DNA of 10,873 nt from Actinomycetota bacterium (GCA_009699765.1 WLNN01000035.1:1-10873), one strand, 5' to 3'. Positions 1 to 8,589 are shown, counted from the stretch's first letter. Numbers and translations are program-made. The notes: generated from the letters alone by a model not told the origin.

Positions 1-33
1 AAATATAAGACTCAGTCGGGAACGTTGGCTCAT
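1..33 (-). CDS. mrdA: penicillin-binding protein 2 (elongasome transpeptidase), first 11 codons only
   Basis: Partial gene cut by the window edge. The ATG at 33-31 overlaps the mreD stop in an ATGA junction, and the frame stays open to base 1, reading MSQRSRLSLIF. A short basic start running into hydrophobic residues fits the cytoplasmic N-terminus of a PBP2 before its single membrane anchor. In actinobacteria the gene after mreD is usually mrdA (also called pbp2), followed by rodA. PBP2 would cross-link peptidoglycan during side-wall growth together with RodA and MreBCD. No clear Shine-Dalgarno precedes the ATG, so translation is probably coupled to mreD. The identity rests on gene order and 11 residues, so it is an inference. 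Confidence 0.7.
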   Translation of the reverse strand, partial: MSQRSRLSLIF

Positions 34-551
34 ATACGAGAAACCGTTCCAAAAACAAGCGCATGCAATCTAGAGATTATTGGCAATAGCAGAGGAGTAA
101 CGATTGCAGACCAAAATGCTGTACCGAAACATAGGAAGAACACTTGCGCCGTACTTCCTAATTGCTGGCCAAATAACAATCCTAAAACAGCATATGCGAT
201 TTGTGATCCAACTACTCCTACTACAACTAAGAAAACGATATTGAGAGGATTTGCGCGAACATGATCGTCTCCATATGATAAAAATGAAATTACAAATGAA
301 ACCAGAATCATTACCAGGGTCCAGTGGCCCAGCGGACCTGGTGATGTTTGCGAAAGATCCATCATTAGTCCGGCACCGAAACCTGTGAGTGCGCCAATCT
401 CTGGCGTGCTCATTGATGCCCAGATAAGTGTGACGATAAGAAATAGAGAAAACCCACCAGCCGGCAAACGCATCTGCGTCACAAAACCTTCTTGAATTAA
501 ATAAAAGGCCAAGAAAATTGGAAACGAGAAGATGAATCTGCGTGAAATCAT
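30..551 (-). CDS. mreD: rod shape-determining membrane protein MreD
   Basis: A 173-residue, very hydrophobic protein with about six likely membrane segments (roughly residues 5-20, 33-48, 51-66, 74-93, 104-128, 135-157). The stretch GFGAGLMMDL at about 57-66 matches the glycine-rich segment ending in Asp that is common in MreD. Length and topology are normal for the family. MreD is an integral membrane part of the elongasome and links MreC to the RodA/PBP2 synthase. It starts with ATG 7 nt after the mreC stop, with a weak AAAGG at 567-563 about 11 nt upstream. It ends in an ATGA overlap with the next gene. Sequence similarity in MreD is low, so the call leans on topology and on its place directly after mreC. 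Confidence 0.9.
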   Translation of the reverse strand: MISRRFIFSFPIFLAFYLIQEGFVTQMRLPAGGFSLFLIVTLIWASMSTPEIGALTGFGAGLMMDLSQTSPGPLGHWTLVMILVSFVISFLSYGDDHVRANPLNIVFLVVVGVVGSQIAYAVLGLLFGQQLGSTAQVFFLCFGTAFWSAIVTPLLLPIISRLHALVFGTVSRI

Positions 552-558
552 CGACTAA

Positions 559-1488
559 CTAGCCTTTACTAGAAGGCGAAGGTGACGGAGTGGCAGTAAC
601 AGTCACAGTTGGAATTGGAGTTGGTCTAGGTTTCGCGGGCACTAATGAGTCACGCGGATCTGCAGCTGGTGAAGAGATCACAACCGCAACAACACCGAGA
701 GTTGAAAAATTCGTATAGAACTTAACATCAGCAGTTTGTGTAATTGCACTCGCTGAATTATCAACGGCTGTTACTTCGCCAATTGGTACTCCAGGAACAA
801 ATGGTCGCCCGTTTGCACTGCCGCGAGCAAGTATTGCGTCTCCAACTTTAACTTCTTCTGTATTGTCGAGGAGCTGAAGCACGCCCTTGCGAGTTCCTTG
901 CCCGCTCAAGATTCCAATTTGTTGAGAGCCCGCAATTCTGGCCCCAATGCGAAACGAAGGATCTGAGGCTAATTGCACGATAGCGCTACCGGAGTAAGCC
1001 TCTTTCACTACACCAACTAGCCCAAAGCCTGTAATAACAGTCATATTGGTGTGAATACCAGAATTTACTCCAGCATCGATCGTGATGGTCTGAGTGAATG
1101 AAGTGCTTGAACCTTGTGAAATTACCTTTGCATTTACAACTTTAAATCCGCCATTACCGGCAAGGTCAAGCACGCTCTTTAATTGACCGAGTTGAGCATC
1201 TGCATTTTTACGATTAAGAAGTGCAAGTCGAAGCGCATCATTATCGGCCTTCAATTTTTCGATCTGATTACGGGTACGACCAAGATGAGTGACATCAGAT
1301 AGAAAATTGCGAAATGGTGAGACTGCCCATGAACCTGCTTTTTGAACTGGAGAGAGTGCTGTCTGGGTTGCGGTGCGAATGCCTTCTATGACTTTAACTC
1401 CGCGAAGATCGAGAGTGATCAAGAAGAGCGAGGTAACAACTAAAACAATTAGAAGTAGTCGACCGCGATTGTCGCCACCATAACGCAC
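559..1488 (-). CDS. mreC: rod shape-determining protein MreC
   Basis: A 309-residue bitopic protein. It has a short cytoplasmic N-terminus, one membrane segment at about residues 10-27, a predicted coiled coil at about 68-108 (RNQIEKLKADNDALRLALL region) and a beta-rich extracytoplasmic domain at about 115-275. The last 31 residues (279-309) are a low-complexity Pro/Thr/Ser/Val tail (PTPIPTVTVTATPSPSPSS). MreC forms a scaffold outside the membrane that activates PBP2 and connects it with MreB and MreD. The start is GTG at 1488. The in-frame mreB stop lies only four codons upstream, so no earlier start is possible. The only Shine-Dalgarno-like sequence is a GGG about 9 nt upstream, so coupling with mreB is likely. 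Confidence 0.96.
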   Translation of the reverse strand: MRYGGDNRGRLLLIVLVVTSLFLITLDLRGVKVIEGIRTATQTALSPVQKAGSWAVSPFRNFLSDVTHLGRTRNQIEKLKADNDALRLALLNRKNADAQLGQLKSVLDLAGNGGFKVVNAKVISQGSSTSFTQTITIDAGVNSGIHTNMTVITGFGLVGVVKEAYSGSAIVQLASDPSFRIGARIAGSQQIGILSGQGTRKGVLQLLDNTEEVKVGDAILARGSANGRPFVPGVPIGEVTAVDNSASAITQTADVKFYTNFSTLGVVAVVISSPAADPRDSLVPAKPRPTPIPTVTVTATPSPSPSSKG

Positions 1489-1500
1489 GAGGATGGACCC

Positions 1501-2532
1501 TTAGCGACGTGGCTCTGAAATCAAAACCTTTTCAAGGGCTTCGAATTCTTCAATGCACTTACCAGAACCCTCGACGACAGCATCGAGAGGACGATCTGCA
1601 ATATGAATTGGCATTCCGGTTTCGCGACGTAGACGTTCGTCGAGTCCCTTAAGAAGTGCTCCACCACCTGTGAGAACAATTCCGCGATCCATAAGATCTG
1701 AAGATAGCTCTGGTGGTGTCTTATCTAAAGTTCCCTTTACTGCATTGACGATTGCATTAACTGGTTCTTCCAGTGCTTTGCGAATCTCTGCAGCTGTAAC
1801 AACGATTGTCTTTGGAAGACCTGTCGCAAGATCGCGACCACGGATTTCTGCATCGTTCTCACCCTGAAGTGGATATGCAGAACCGATCGCCATTTTAATT
1901 TCTTCAGCAGTGCGCTCTCCCAAAAGCAATGAGTATTCGCGCTTTACCCAATTAATAATTGATTGATCAAGCTCATCTCCACCCACGCGGATTGAGAGCG
2001 CTGTAACGATTCCACCGAGTGAAATAACGGCAACTTCAGTAGTTCCGCCACCAATATCTACAACCATGTTTCCTGTTGGCTCATGAATTGGAAGGCCTGC
2101 ACCAATCGCAGCGGCCATCGGCTCTTCGATAATGTAAACCTTGCGTGCGCCAGCAGCGTATCCAGCATCTTTCACAGCGCGCTGTTCGACGCCTGTGATT
2201 CCTGATGGAACGCAAACAACGATACGTGGCTTAGCCAAGTAGCTGCGCTTATGCACTTTCTGAATAAAGTAACGGAGCATGCGCTCTGTTGTATCGAAGT
2301 CGGCAATAACTCCATCCTTGAGCGGACGGATAGCAACGATATTTCCAGGCGTACGACCAATCATCTTCTTTGCTTCGATACCAACAGCGAGAATTCCGCC
2401 AGTATCTTGATTTACTGCAACAACAGAAGGCTCGTTAAGTACGATGCCGCGCCCGCGAACATATACAAGTGTGTTAGCAGTACCAAGATCTACCGCCATA
2501 TCGCGACCAATAAATGACATCTTGCTTGACAT
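1501..2532 (-). CDS. mreB: rod shape-determining actin homologue MreB
   Basis: A 343-residue MreB, normal in length. Actin-fold ATP-binding motifs are intact: phosphate 1 DLGTANT at 15-21, the connect region [14 protein letters not shown] at 136-149, phosphate 2 [11 protein letters not shown] at 159-169, and the adenosine motif [15 protein letters not shown] at 284-298. MreB assembles into membrane-bound filaments that steer peptidoglycan synthesis along the side wall. The ATG overlaps the ndk stop by one base (TAATG). A strong GGAGG lies 6 nt upstream inside the last ndk codons, which supports Met1. Met5 begins the more usual [13 protein letters not shown] start and is the alternative. The gene leads the mreBCD set, and its synthesis appears coupled to ndk. 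Confidence 0.98.
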   Translation of the reverse strand: MSSKMSFIGRDMAVDLGTANTLVYVRGRGIVLNEPSVVAVNQDTGGILAVGIEAKKMIGRTPGNIVAIRPLKDGVIADFDTTERMLRYFIQKVHKRSYLAKPRIVVCVPSGITGVEQRAVKDAGYAAGARKVYIIEEPMAAAIGAGLPIHEPTGNMVVDIGGGTTEVAVISLGGIVTALSIRVGGDELDQSIINWVKREYSLLLGERTAEEIKMAIGSAYPLQGENDAEIRGRDLATGLPKTIVVTAAEIRKALEEPVNAIVNAVKGTLDKTPPELSSDLMDRGIVLTGGGALLKGLDERLRRETGMPIHIADRPLDAVVEGSGKCIEEFEALEKVLISEPRR

Positions 2533-2957
2533 TACTTACCTCCAAAGAAGATTGCTATTTCACGAGCTGCAGATTCGGTTGAATCTGAACCATGAACGAG
2601 ATTCTGTGTAACTTTTGTTCCTGCATCACGTGCAAGGTCTCCACGAATTGTTCCGGGATCTGCAACTGTTGGATCAGTAGTGCCTGCAATATTTCTGAAA
2701 CCTTCGATAACGCGATTGCCTTCGACAACGAGAGCAACAATTGGTCCAGATAGCATGAACTCAACTAACGGTTCGTAAAATGGCTTACCTTGATGTTCTG
2801 CATAATGTTGTTCTAGAAGTGCGCGATCGGCTTGAAGCATACGCAGTTGAGAAATGGTGTAACCCTTACGTTCAATGCGGGCGATGATTTCGCCGACAAG
2901 ACCGCGTGCAACGCCATCTGGCTTTACGAGGACAAGTGTTTTTTCTGAAGTACTCAC
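2532..2957 (-). CDS. ndk: nucleoside diphosphate kinase
   Basis: A 141-residue NDK that moves the gamma-phosphate from ATP to NDPs and dNDPs through a phosphohistidine. Visible motifs are TLVLVKPDG at 7-15, the nucleotide-binding region [16 protein letters not shown] at 92-107, and the active-site loop NLVHGSDS at 119-126 with catalytic His122. The start is GTG at 2957. An in-frame TAG lies only three codons upstream and the NDK fold begins at residue 6, so this start is well fixed. No Shine-Dalgarno precedes it. Instead a TAGAAT hexamer sits exactly 6 nt upstream, which suggests a leaderless transcript. The 3' end overlaps mreB by one base. Confidence 0.97.
   Translation of the reverse strand: MSTSEKTLVLVKPDGVARGLVGEIIARIERKGYTISQLRMLQADRALLEQHYAEHQGKPFYEPLVEFMLSGPIVALVVEGNRVIEGFRNIAGTTDPTVADPGTIRGDLARDAGTKVTQNLVHGSDSTESAAREIAIFFGGK
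2539..2543 (-). promoter_or_regulatory. strong Shine-Dalgarno for mreB, inside ndk
   Basis: GGAGG on the minus strand, 6 nt before the mreB ATG at 2532. It is built from the Gly-Gly codons near the end of ndk (GGA GGT AAG TAA), so the ndk tail also serves as the mreB ribosome-binding site. This supports Met1 over Met5 as the mreB start. Confidence 0.85.
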
Positions 2958-2963
2958 TTGGCT

Positions 2964-2969
2964 ATTCTA
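2964..2969 (-). promoter_or_regulatory. putative -10 box for a leaderless ndk(-mreBCD) transcript
   Basis: TAGAAT on the minus strand matches the actinobacterial TANNNT -10 consensus. Its last T lies at -7 if the G of the ndk GTG (2957) is +1, so transcription would begin on the start codon. No -35 TTGACA-like hexamer is visible at the usual distance. The whole 19-nt gap after DUF4233 has no Shine-Dalgarno. This is inference from spacing; a transcript map would settle it. Confidence 0.6.
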
Positions 2970-2976
2970 TTGGGGG

Positions 2977-3324
2977 TTAGGAGTTCCCCGCGCCACGGGT
3001 TTTTTCCGCCTCAGCGAGCAGGGCGGCGCGAGCGGCCTCACCCTTTCGCCCCACCACAATGGCCGCTATCCAAAGTGCTCCAAAGATGAGGGCGAGGATC
3101 GCCAAAGAGGGCACTACAACTGCGTAGCCAATCATCAAGAACTGCAGCAGTGAGCCGAGAATCCACCCGGCTTTCTTCTTGAGCAAGCCAGGGGTGAGAA
3201 GGAAAAGGATGGCGATGATTGCTCCTGCTACCAGGGTTGTTGGCTCGTGTTCTTTAGCAATGAGCATCGCAAAGCACATGATGAAGAATTCCATTACCAA
3301 TACGGCTGAACCAAGCACACGCAT
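2977..3324 (-). CDS. DUF4233 family four-helix membrane protein
   Basis: A 115-residue protein with four likely membrane helices (about 3-23, 29-48, 52-70, 72-92), a KKK turn at 49-51 and a charged, Ala-rich C-terminal tail from 93. The pattern KKKAGWILGSLLQF, the size and the position directly after folC are typical of DUF4233, found in most actinobacteria between folC and ndk. Its function is not known, and nothing here reveals one. The start overlaps the folC stop by one base (TAATG), with a good AAAGGAAG ribosome-binding site at 3339-3332, 7 nt upstream. It is therefore translated in step with folC. The stretch encoding its C-terminus is more GC-rich than the surroundings. Confidence 0.88.
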   Translation of the reverse strand: MRVLGSAVLVMEFFIMCFAMLIAKEHEPTTLVAGAIIAILFLLTPGLLKKKAGWILGSLLQFLMIGYAVVVPSLAILALIFGALWIAAIVVGRKGEAARAALLAEAEKTRGAGNS

Positions 3325-4682
3325 TATGAATCTTCCTTTGCATATCGCTTGCGCACAATCGTACGAGCTTCGCCCACGGTCACAACAGACCCTGTAATCA
3401 GGATTCCTAAAGTTTCTTCACTTAACGGACGAACTGAATCTTTAATCGCTTTTTCAATTGCGGATTCCAAATCATCGGCAGTAAATGTTCGCTCTGCACC
3501 AAAAATCCGTAGCGCCAAAGTTTCTACTTGGGCGACTGTCATAGAGCGAGCGGAAGAATTCTTTGTGACAATTATTGAATCCATAACCTTCTCGAGCTCA
3601 ACAAGTGCTCCTTCAACATCTTTATCTGCCATCGCAGCGAAAATTCCAATAACTTCATCGAAGGTAAATTCATTTTGAATCGTCTCATTTAGTGCCTTTG
3701 CACAGTGTGGATTGTGTGCCGCATCAATAATGATTGTTGGATCACGATGGAGCACTTCACATCTACCTGGAGAGCGAACATTTGCGAATCCGGCAATGAC
3801 TGCTTCGTAATCTAGCTCTTGTTCTCCAAAGAATGCCTCGACCGCCACGAGGGCAGCGGCGGCATTTGAGGCTTGATGCTTTCCGTGAAGTGGGAGGAAG
3901 ATTTCTTCATAAGTATCCTTTGGGGTACGAATGGTGAGTAACTGTCCCCCAACGGCTAGCGCCCGTGATTCGATCGAGTACTCGACACCTTCGCGAGCGA
4001 TATCTGCACCAACTTCAGCTGCCTTCTTCAGTAGCTCCACTGCCGCCTCTGGCTTCTGCTGGGCTAGAACTATAAAACCGCCTTCTTTAATGATTCCCGC
4101 TTTGGTTTTAGCGATTTCACTAATTGTTGAGCCTAAGTATTCTGTGTGATCCAAATCGATTGGCATGATGACTGAAACATCTGCGTCAACAACATTTGTA
4201 GCATCCCACTCGCCACCCATGCCAACTTCAATGATGCCTACATCGATTGGGTGCTCTGCAAATGCCGCGAATGCAAGTGCGGTGATGGCTTCGAAGAACG
4301 AAATCGGTGTATCAAACTTGGTATCCATGAAATCTAAATACGCTGCAATATCGTTATAAGAAAATATCAGTGCTTTGGGATCAATAGATTGACCATTAAT
4401 AGAAATTCGCTCAAGGTATGACTCAAGGTGTGGTGATGTGAATCGACCCGTACGAAGACCCATTTCAAAGAGAAGTGAATCAATCATTCGTGATGTAGTC
4501 GTCTTACCGTTAGTTCCACCAATATGAATTGTTGGATACGTTAATTGAGGTGAGCCAAGTAAATCGACAAGTGCTGAGATTCTTTCCAGTGATGGAGCAA
4601 TGCGCGTTTCTGGCCAGCGCTTAAGGAGCGCTTCTTCGATTGCGTCAATGCGCTCTTGATCGTCAGGTGTAATTGCAGTCAT
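3324..4682 (-). CDS. folC: folylpolyglutamate synthase / dihydrofolate synthase (bifunctional type)
   Basis: A 452-residue ATP-dependent Mur-ligase-like enzyme. It adds glutamate to folates and, in most bacteria, also to dihydropteroate. Motifs seen: the P-loop IHIGGTNGKTTT at 52-63, the folate-side segment TGRFTSPHL at 78-86, IEVGMGGEWDATNVV at 151-165, DLDHTEYLG at 176-184, KTKAGIIK at 192-199 around the lysine region that is carbamylated in this fold, and DAAHNPH at 320-326 in the C-terminal ligase domain. The start ATG directly abuts the valS stop (TAGATG) and has no strong Shine-Dalgarno, so it is probably translated by ribosomes finishing valS. Sequence alone cannot show whether both synthase activities are present. 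Confidence 0.95.
   Translation of the reverse strand: MTAITPDDQERIDAIEEALLKRWPETRIAPSLERISALVDLLGSPQLTYPTIHIGGTNGKTTTSRMIDSLLFEMGLRTGRFTSPHLESYLERISINGQSIDPKALIFSYNDIAAYLDFMDTKFDTPISFFEAITALAFAAFAEHPIDVGIIEVGMGGEWDATNVVDADVSVIMPIDLDHTEYLGSTISEIAKTKAGIIKEGGFIVLAQQKPEAAVELLKKAAEVGADIAREGVEYSIESRALAVGGQLLTIRTPKDTYEEIFLPLHGKHQASNAAAALVAVEAFFGEQELDYEAVIAGFANVRSPGRCEVLHRDPTIIIDAAHNPHCAKALNETIQNEFTFDEVIGIFAAMADKDVEGALVELEKVMDSIIVTKNSSARSMTVAQVETLALRIFGAERTFTADDLESAIEKAIKDSVRPLSEETLGILITGSVVTVGEARTIVRKRYAKEDS
3332..3339 (-). promoter_or_regulatory. Shine-Dalgarno for DUF4233, inside folC
   Basis: AAAGGAAG lies 7 nt before the ATG at 3324, within the last folC codons (AAG GAA GAT TCA TAA). It fixes the DUF4233 start and indicates translational coupling to folC. 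Confidence 0.75.
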
Positions 4683-7256
4683 CTACTTGAGCGCAGCCAA
4701 CTGCGCAGTGATGCGTTCGATATCGGCTGACATCGCTGCCTGACGTTCGCGGATTTCAACAACAACGCTCTCGGGCGCTTTCGCCATAAACCCTGCATTG
4801 TTTAATTTTACTTCTGCAGTTGCTAAATCCTTCTTTGCTGTAGCTAAGTCTTTTTCAAGTCGAGTGCGCTCAGCAACAACATCGACAGCGCCAGATAAAT
4901 CTAGTTCGCACTTAATCACACCGATTTCAACCGATGCGCTAGGAGTGAAGTCACCGAGGTCTAACTTCAGCAAGAAAGCCATTGCAGATGAGTACTGCGC
5001 AACGTCAGCCGGTGCAATAAATCTTCCGGGAATTCTCTGGCTTGGCTTTACTCCTTGATCATTTCGGAAGCGACGTACCTCTGTAATTACACGTTGCAGT
5101 TGTGTAATTAATTCCTCAGATGATTTATCAATGTGAGTTGCATCAGCTACTGGCCACGCAGAAGTCATCAGAGTTTCTCCACCAGTAAATGTGGTCCAAA
5201 GTTCTTCTGTGATAAATGGCATGACTGGATGCAATAAGCGGAAGAGCTGATCGAGCACGTGTCCCAAAACGCGCTGCGTTGCCTTGGCGTCTCCAGATGA
5301 GAATGTCTCTTTTGAAAGCTCGAGGTACCAGTCGCAGAGATCGTCCCAAGCAAAGTGGTAAATAACTTCGCTAGCTCGTGCGAACTCGTAGTTAGAAAGC
5401 AGATCGCTGTATTCGGCAGTTGTCTCTGACAAACGAGAGAGTATCCACTTATCGATTGCGGTTAGAGATGCAACTGGTGGAAGGTCGCCTTCAACTGTTG
5501 CGCCATTCATCATGGCAAAGCGAGTTGCATTCCAGAGTTTGGTCGCAAAGTTACGAGAACCTGCAATCCAATCTTCTGCCAGCGCTTGATCCTTTCCAGG
5601 ATTTGAACCGCGAGCGAGTGTGAAGCGAAGCGCGTCAGCACCGTACTTATCGATGAATTCAAGTGGATCAACTACGTTGCCCTTGGACTTAGACATTTTC
5701 TTTCCGAATTGGTCGCGCACCAGGCCATGCAAGACGATTGTTCCAAATGGAGGAACGCCATCCATTGCAAATAAACCAAAGAGCATCATGCGAGCTACCC
5801 AGAAAAACAAGATGTCATAACCTGTAACTAACACGCTTGTTGGATAGAACTTCTTGAGATCCGCAGTTTGATTAGGCCAACCGAGAGTTGAGAAAGGCCA
5901 TAGCGCAGAAGAGAACCAAGTATCTAAAACATCTGGATCTTGTTCGTAACCTGCAGGCGCAGTTTCTCCCGGACCTACGACGATTACTTCACCATTTGGT
6001 CCGTACCAAACAGGGATGCGATGTCCCCACCACAACTGACGTGAAATGCACCAGTCATGCATGTTGTCGACCCATTCGAAGTAACGTGGAGCAAGTTCTT
6101 CAGGTTCAATTTTTACGCGGCCATCACGAACTGCATCCCCCGCTGCTTTAGCAAGTGGTGCAACTTTTACAAACCACTGCTTTGAAAGACGTGGCTCAAC
6201 TGTTGTATCGCAACGCGAGCAATGACCAACCGCGTGCATGTATGGGCGCTTTTCAGCAACGATGCGACCTAATTCTCGTAGCTTTGCGACAACAGCTACG
6301 CGCGCATCAAAGCGATCCATTCCATCAAACTCAGTATTTGTGCCATCCATAACGCCGTGTTCATTCATGATTACTACGAATGGAACGTTATGGCGCACGG
6401 CCATCTCAAAGTCGTTTGGATCGTGAGCTGCAGTTACTTTTACCGCACCTGTTCCGAAGTCAGGATCTACAAGCTCATCAGCGATGATTGGAATCATTCG
6501 ATTTACCAAAGGCAAGAGAACTTCTGTGCCTACTAGGTGCTTGTAACGCGGATCGTCAGGGTGAACTGCAACCGCACCATCGCCCATCATGGTTTCAGCT
6601 CGAGTTGTCGCAACAACAATGCTCTGTTCGCCATCGCCGTAGCGAACTGAAACGAATTCGCCTTCATCATCCTGGTGTTCAACTTCAATATCTGAAAGCG
6701 CTGTAAGACAACGAGGGCACCAGTTAATGATGCGCTCTGCACGATAAATTAAATCTGCATCAAATAGCTTCTTGAAAATAGTAAGGACAGCTTGAGAAAG
6801 GTTCTCATCCATTGTGAAAGCTTCGCGGCTCCAGTCGACTGAATCACCAAGGCGCTCCATCTGTCCAAGAATTTGTCCGCCTGATTCGGCCTTCCATTCC
6901 CAAACCTTCTTTACAAAATTTTCTCTACCTAAGTCATGTCGCGAAAGACCTTGTGTAGCTAATTGTTTTTCAACAACGTTCTGCGTCGCGATACCCGCGT
7001 GATCCATTCCGGGTAACCAGAGAGCTTCATAACCTTGCATGCGCTTCATGCGAGTCAAGCAATCTTGAAGTGTTTGATCAAGTGCATGCCCGATATGGAG
7101 ATTGCCAGTTACATTTGGAGGAGGAATAACAATCGTGAATGGTTCTTTAGAGGACGTTGCGTCAGCTGTGAAATATCCAGACTCAACCCAGTGCGAATAG
7201 AGCCGTGGCTCTATGTCGGCAGGTATAAAGGATGGAGCGAGTTCGCGCTTCGTCAT
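4683..7256 (-). CDS. valS: valine--tRNA ligase
   Basis: An 857-residue class I aminoacyl-tRNA synthetase that charges tRNA-Val in the cytoplasm. It shows [14 protein letters not shown] with HIGH at 54-57, the editing-domain segment [10 protein letters not shown] at 217-226 that clears Thr-tRNA-Val, [17 protein letters not shown] at 402-418, and KMSKS at 520-524. Two CxxC pairs (CPRC 180-183, CSRC 346-349) may hold zinc. The C-terminus is the family's tRNA-contacting coiled coil (about 795-857), with KDLATA repeated twice and a FMAKAPE motif. Length is normal. The ATG at 7256 has no Shine-Dalgarno but has a TAGAAT hexamer 6 nt upstream, suggesting leaderless transcription. The stop abuts folC. 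Confidence 0.98.
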   Translation of the reverse strand: MTKRELAPSFIPADIEPRLYSHWVESGYFTADATSSKEPFTIVIPPPNVTGNLHIGHALDQTLQDCLTRMKRMQGYEALWLPGMDHAGIATQNVVEKQLATQGLSRHDLGRENFVKKVWEWKAESGGQILGQMERLGDSVDWSREAFTMDENLSQAVLTIFKKLFDADLIYRAERIINWCPRCLTALSDIEVEHQDDEGEFVSVRYGDGEQSIVVATTRAETMMGDGAVAVHPDDPRYKHLVGTEVLLPLVNRMIPIIADELVDPDFGTGAVKVTAAHDPNDFEMAVRHNVPFVVIMNEHGVMDGTNTEFDGMDRFDARVAVVAKLRELGRIVAEKRPYMHAVGHCSRCDTTVEPRLSKQWFVKVAPLAKAAGDAVRDGRVKIEPEELAPRYFEWVDNMHDWCISRQLWWGHRIPVWYGPNGEVIVVGPGETAPAGYEQDPDVLDTWFSSALWPFSTLGWPNQTADLKKFYPTSVLVTGYDILFFWVARMMLFGLFAMDGVPPFGTIVLHGLVRDQFGKKMSKSKGNVVDPLEFIDKYGADALRFTLARGSNPGKDQALAEDWIAGSRNFATKLWNATRFAMMNGATVEGDLPPVASLTAIDKWILSRLSETTAEYSDLLSNYEFARASEVIYHFAWDDLCDWYLELSKETFSSGDAKATQRVLGHVLDQLFRLLHPVMPFITEELWTTFTGGETLMTSAWPVADATHIDKSSEELITQLQRVITEVRRFRNDQGVKPSQRIPGRFIAPADVAQYSSAMAFLLKLDLGDFTPSASVEIGVIKCELDLSGAVDVVAERTRLEKDLATAKKDLATAEVKLNNAGFMAKAPESVVVEIRERQAAMSADIERITAQLAALK

Positions 7257-7262
7257 GAACGC

Positions 7263-7268
7263 ATTCTA
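7263..7268 (-). promoter_or_regulatory. putative -10 box for a leaderless valS transcript
   Basis: TAGAAT on the minus strand, identical to the hexamer before ndk, sits exactly 6 nt before the valS ATG. Its last T is then at -7 with the A of ATG as +1. The 22-nt gap after clpX contains no Shine-Dalgarno and no recognisable -35. It would separate valS-folC-DUF4233 from clpX as a transcription unit. Inference from spacing. Confidence 0.6.
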
Positions 7269-7271
7269 GCG

Positions 7272-7284
7272 GGCTTGATTAAGC
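7272..7284 (-). repeat. short inverted repeat over the clpX stop codon
   Basis: GCTTAATCAAGCC on the minus strand carries GCTT and AAGC arms around a 4-nt loop, with the clpX TAA inside. Nearly the same sequence (one extra A, arms one base longer) covers the MFS stop at 8611-8625. No U-run follows, so it is not a standard terminator. It may be chance. Confidence 0.35.
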
Positions 7285-8577
7285 GCTTTTCTCCTCAGAC
7301 GCCTTTTCGCGACGAGATGCGCGCTTTGGAATATCGCCTGTTCGCTCAACCAATGTAGCTGGTGCATTCGATTGGATGCACTCCTTCTCGATAATGACCT
7401 TCGCGATATCAGATCGACTAGGTACTTCATACATCACACCAAGAAGTACTGATTCCATAATTGCGCGCAGTCCGCGAGCACCTGTGCCGCGTGTGAGAGC
7501 AAGCTCTGCTACGGCATCAAGTGCTTCGGCGGAAAACTCAAGATCCACATCGTCAAGATTAAAAAGCTTCTGATACTGCTTCACAAGAGCATTTTTAGGC
7601 TCTGTGAGGATCTGCATAAGAGCAGGCTTATCTAGGTTTTCAACGCTAGTGATTACCGGCAGGCGTCCAATGAATTCTGGAATCATTCCAAACTTCAATA
7701 AATCTTCTGGCATAACGTCAGCAAAGATATCTTTTCTATTTTTCTGTTCTGCGCTAACAAGGTCAGCATTAAAACCGACTCCGGCAGATCCGCTGCGAGC
7801 TTCGATGATTTTATCTAGACCAGCGAATGCGCCACCAACAATAAATAAAACGTTAGTTGTATCAATTTGAATAAATTCTTGATGAGGATGCTTACGTCCG
7901 CCTTGTGGTGGAACAGATGCAACCGTTCCTTCAAGAATCTTCAAGAGCGCTTGCTGAACGCCTTCACCTGATACATCGCGAGTGATTGATGGGTTCTCAG
8001 CCTTACGTGCAACTTTATCGATTTCATCAATATAAATGATTCCGGTTTCAGCTTTCTTTACATCGTAATCTGCGGCTTGAAGCAACTTAAGCAAAATGTT
8101 TTCAACATCTTCTCCGACATAACCTGCTTCAGTAAGCGCAGTTGCATCTGCAATTGCAAATGGAACGTTGAGCATGCGGGCAAGTGTTTGGGCCATTAAA
8201 GTCTTACCGCAACCCGTTGGGCCAAGAAGCAAAATATTTGACTTCGCTAATTCGATTCCATCTTCTCCACGAGATTCGCCAGATTGAACTCGCTTGTAGT
8301 GGTTATAGACGGCCACTGAAAGAGATTTCTTAGCGCGGTCTTGTCCGATTACATATTGATCGAGGAATTCAAAAATAGTTTGTGGCTTTGGGAGTTCTGA
8401 GAGACCAAGTGAATTTTGCTCGGAGAGCTCTTCGACAATGATTTCATTGCAGAGATCAATGCACTCGTCGCAGATATAAACTCCTGGACCTGCAATGAGC
8501 TTCTTTACTTGCTTCTGAGTTTTGCCGCAGAAGGAGCACTTCAAAAGGTCGTTAGCTTCGCCAATTCGTGTGGACAT
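7279..8577 (-). CDS. clpX: ClpX, ATPase and substrate-unfolding subunit of ClpXP
   Basis: A 432-residue AAA+ unfoldase that feeds proteins into ClpP. The N-terminal C4 zinc domain has Cys14, Cys17, Cys36 and Cys39. The AAA+ core has Walker A GPTGCGKT at 119-126, pore loop GYVGED at 152-157, Walker B IIYIDEID at 180-187, [13 protein letters not shown] at 200-212, the arginine-finger region [11 protein letters not shown] at 297-307, and sensor 2 GTGARGLR at 364-371. The ClpP-docking loop, IGF in E. coli ClpX, reads VGF at 267-269, preceded by a short Ser/Gly-rich stretch. The ATG at 8577 has no Shine-Dalgarno; a TATATT hexamer 6 nt upstream predicts a leaderless mRNA. Start and length agree with the family. 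Confidence 0.98.
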   Translation of the reverse strand: MSTRIGEANDLLKCSFCGKTQKQVKKLIAGPGVYICDECIDLCNEIIVEELSEQNSLGLSELPKPQTIFEFLDQYVIGQDRAKKSLSVAVYNHYKRVQSGESRGEDGIELAKSNILLLGPTGCGKTLMAQTLARMLNVPFAIADATALTEAGYVGEDVENILLKLLQAADYDVKKAETGIIYIDEIDKVARKAENPSITRDVSGEGVQQALLKILEGTVASVPPQGGRKHPHQEFIQIDTTNVLFIVGGAFAGLDKIIEARSGSAGVGFNADLVSAEQKNRKDIFADVMPEDLLKFGMIPEFIGRLPVITSVENLDKPALMQILTEPKNALVKQYQKLFNLDDVDLEFSAEALDAVAELALTRGTGARGLRAIMESVLLGVMYEVPSRSDIAKVIIEKECIQSNAPATLVERTGDIPKRASRREKASEEKSA

Positions 8578-8583
8578 GGAGTA

Positions 8584-8589
8584 AATATA
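8584..8589 (-). promoter_or_regulatory. putative -10 box for a leaderless clpX transcript
   Basis: TATATT on the minus strand, with the 6-nt spacer TACTCC and then ATG. This is the same geometry as at valS and ndk. The upstream segment is pyrimidine-rich near the start and has no Shine-Dalgarno. A weak -35-like GCCACA sits 18 nt further up at 8613-8608. It implies that clpX has its own promoter, separate from clpP1-clpP2 and the MFS gene. Inference from spacing. Confidence 0.6.

Noticed and set aside
25..264. A 79-codon plus-strand open frame over the end of mreD
   Set aside because: It is antisense to a well-supported mreD and shows no family features, so it is a shadow frame.
4798..5058. 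Plus-strand open frame opposite the C-terminus of valS
   Set aside because: Its Ser/Phe-rich composition is the mirror of the Lys/Ala coiled coil coded on the other strand.
7281..7288. AAGCGCTT palindrome at the clpX 3' end as a possible regulator site
   Set aside because: It is eight bases long and lies in coding sequence, which is too short to support a binding-site call.
7035..7358. A 107-codon open frame on the plus strand across the clpX-valS junction
   Set aside because: It runs antisense to the valS start and the clpX end, has no recognisable domain, and its codons are explained by the minus-strand genes.
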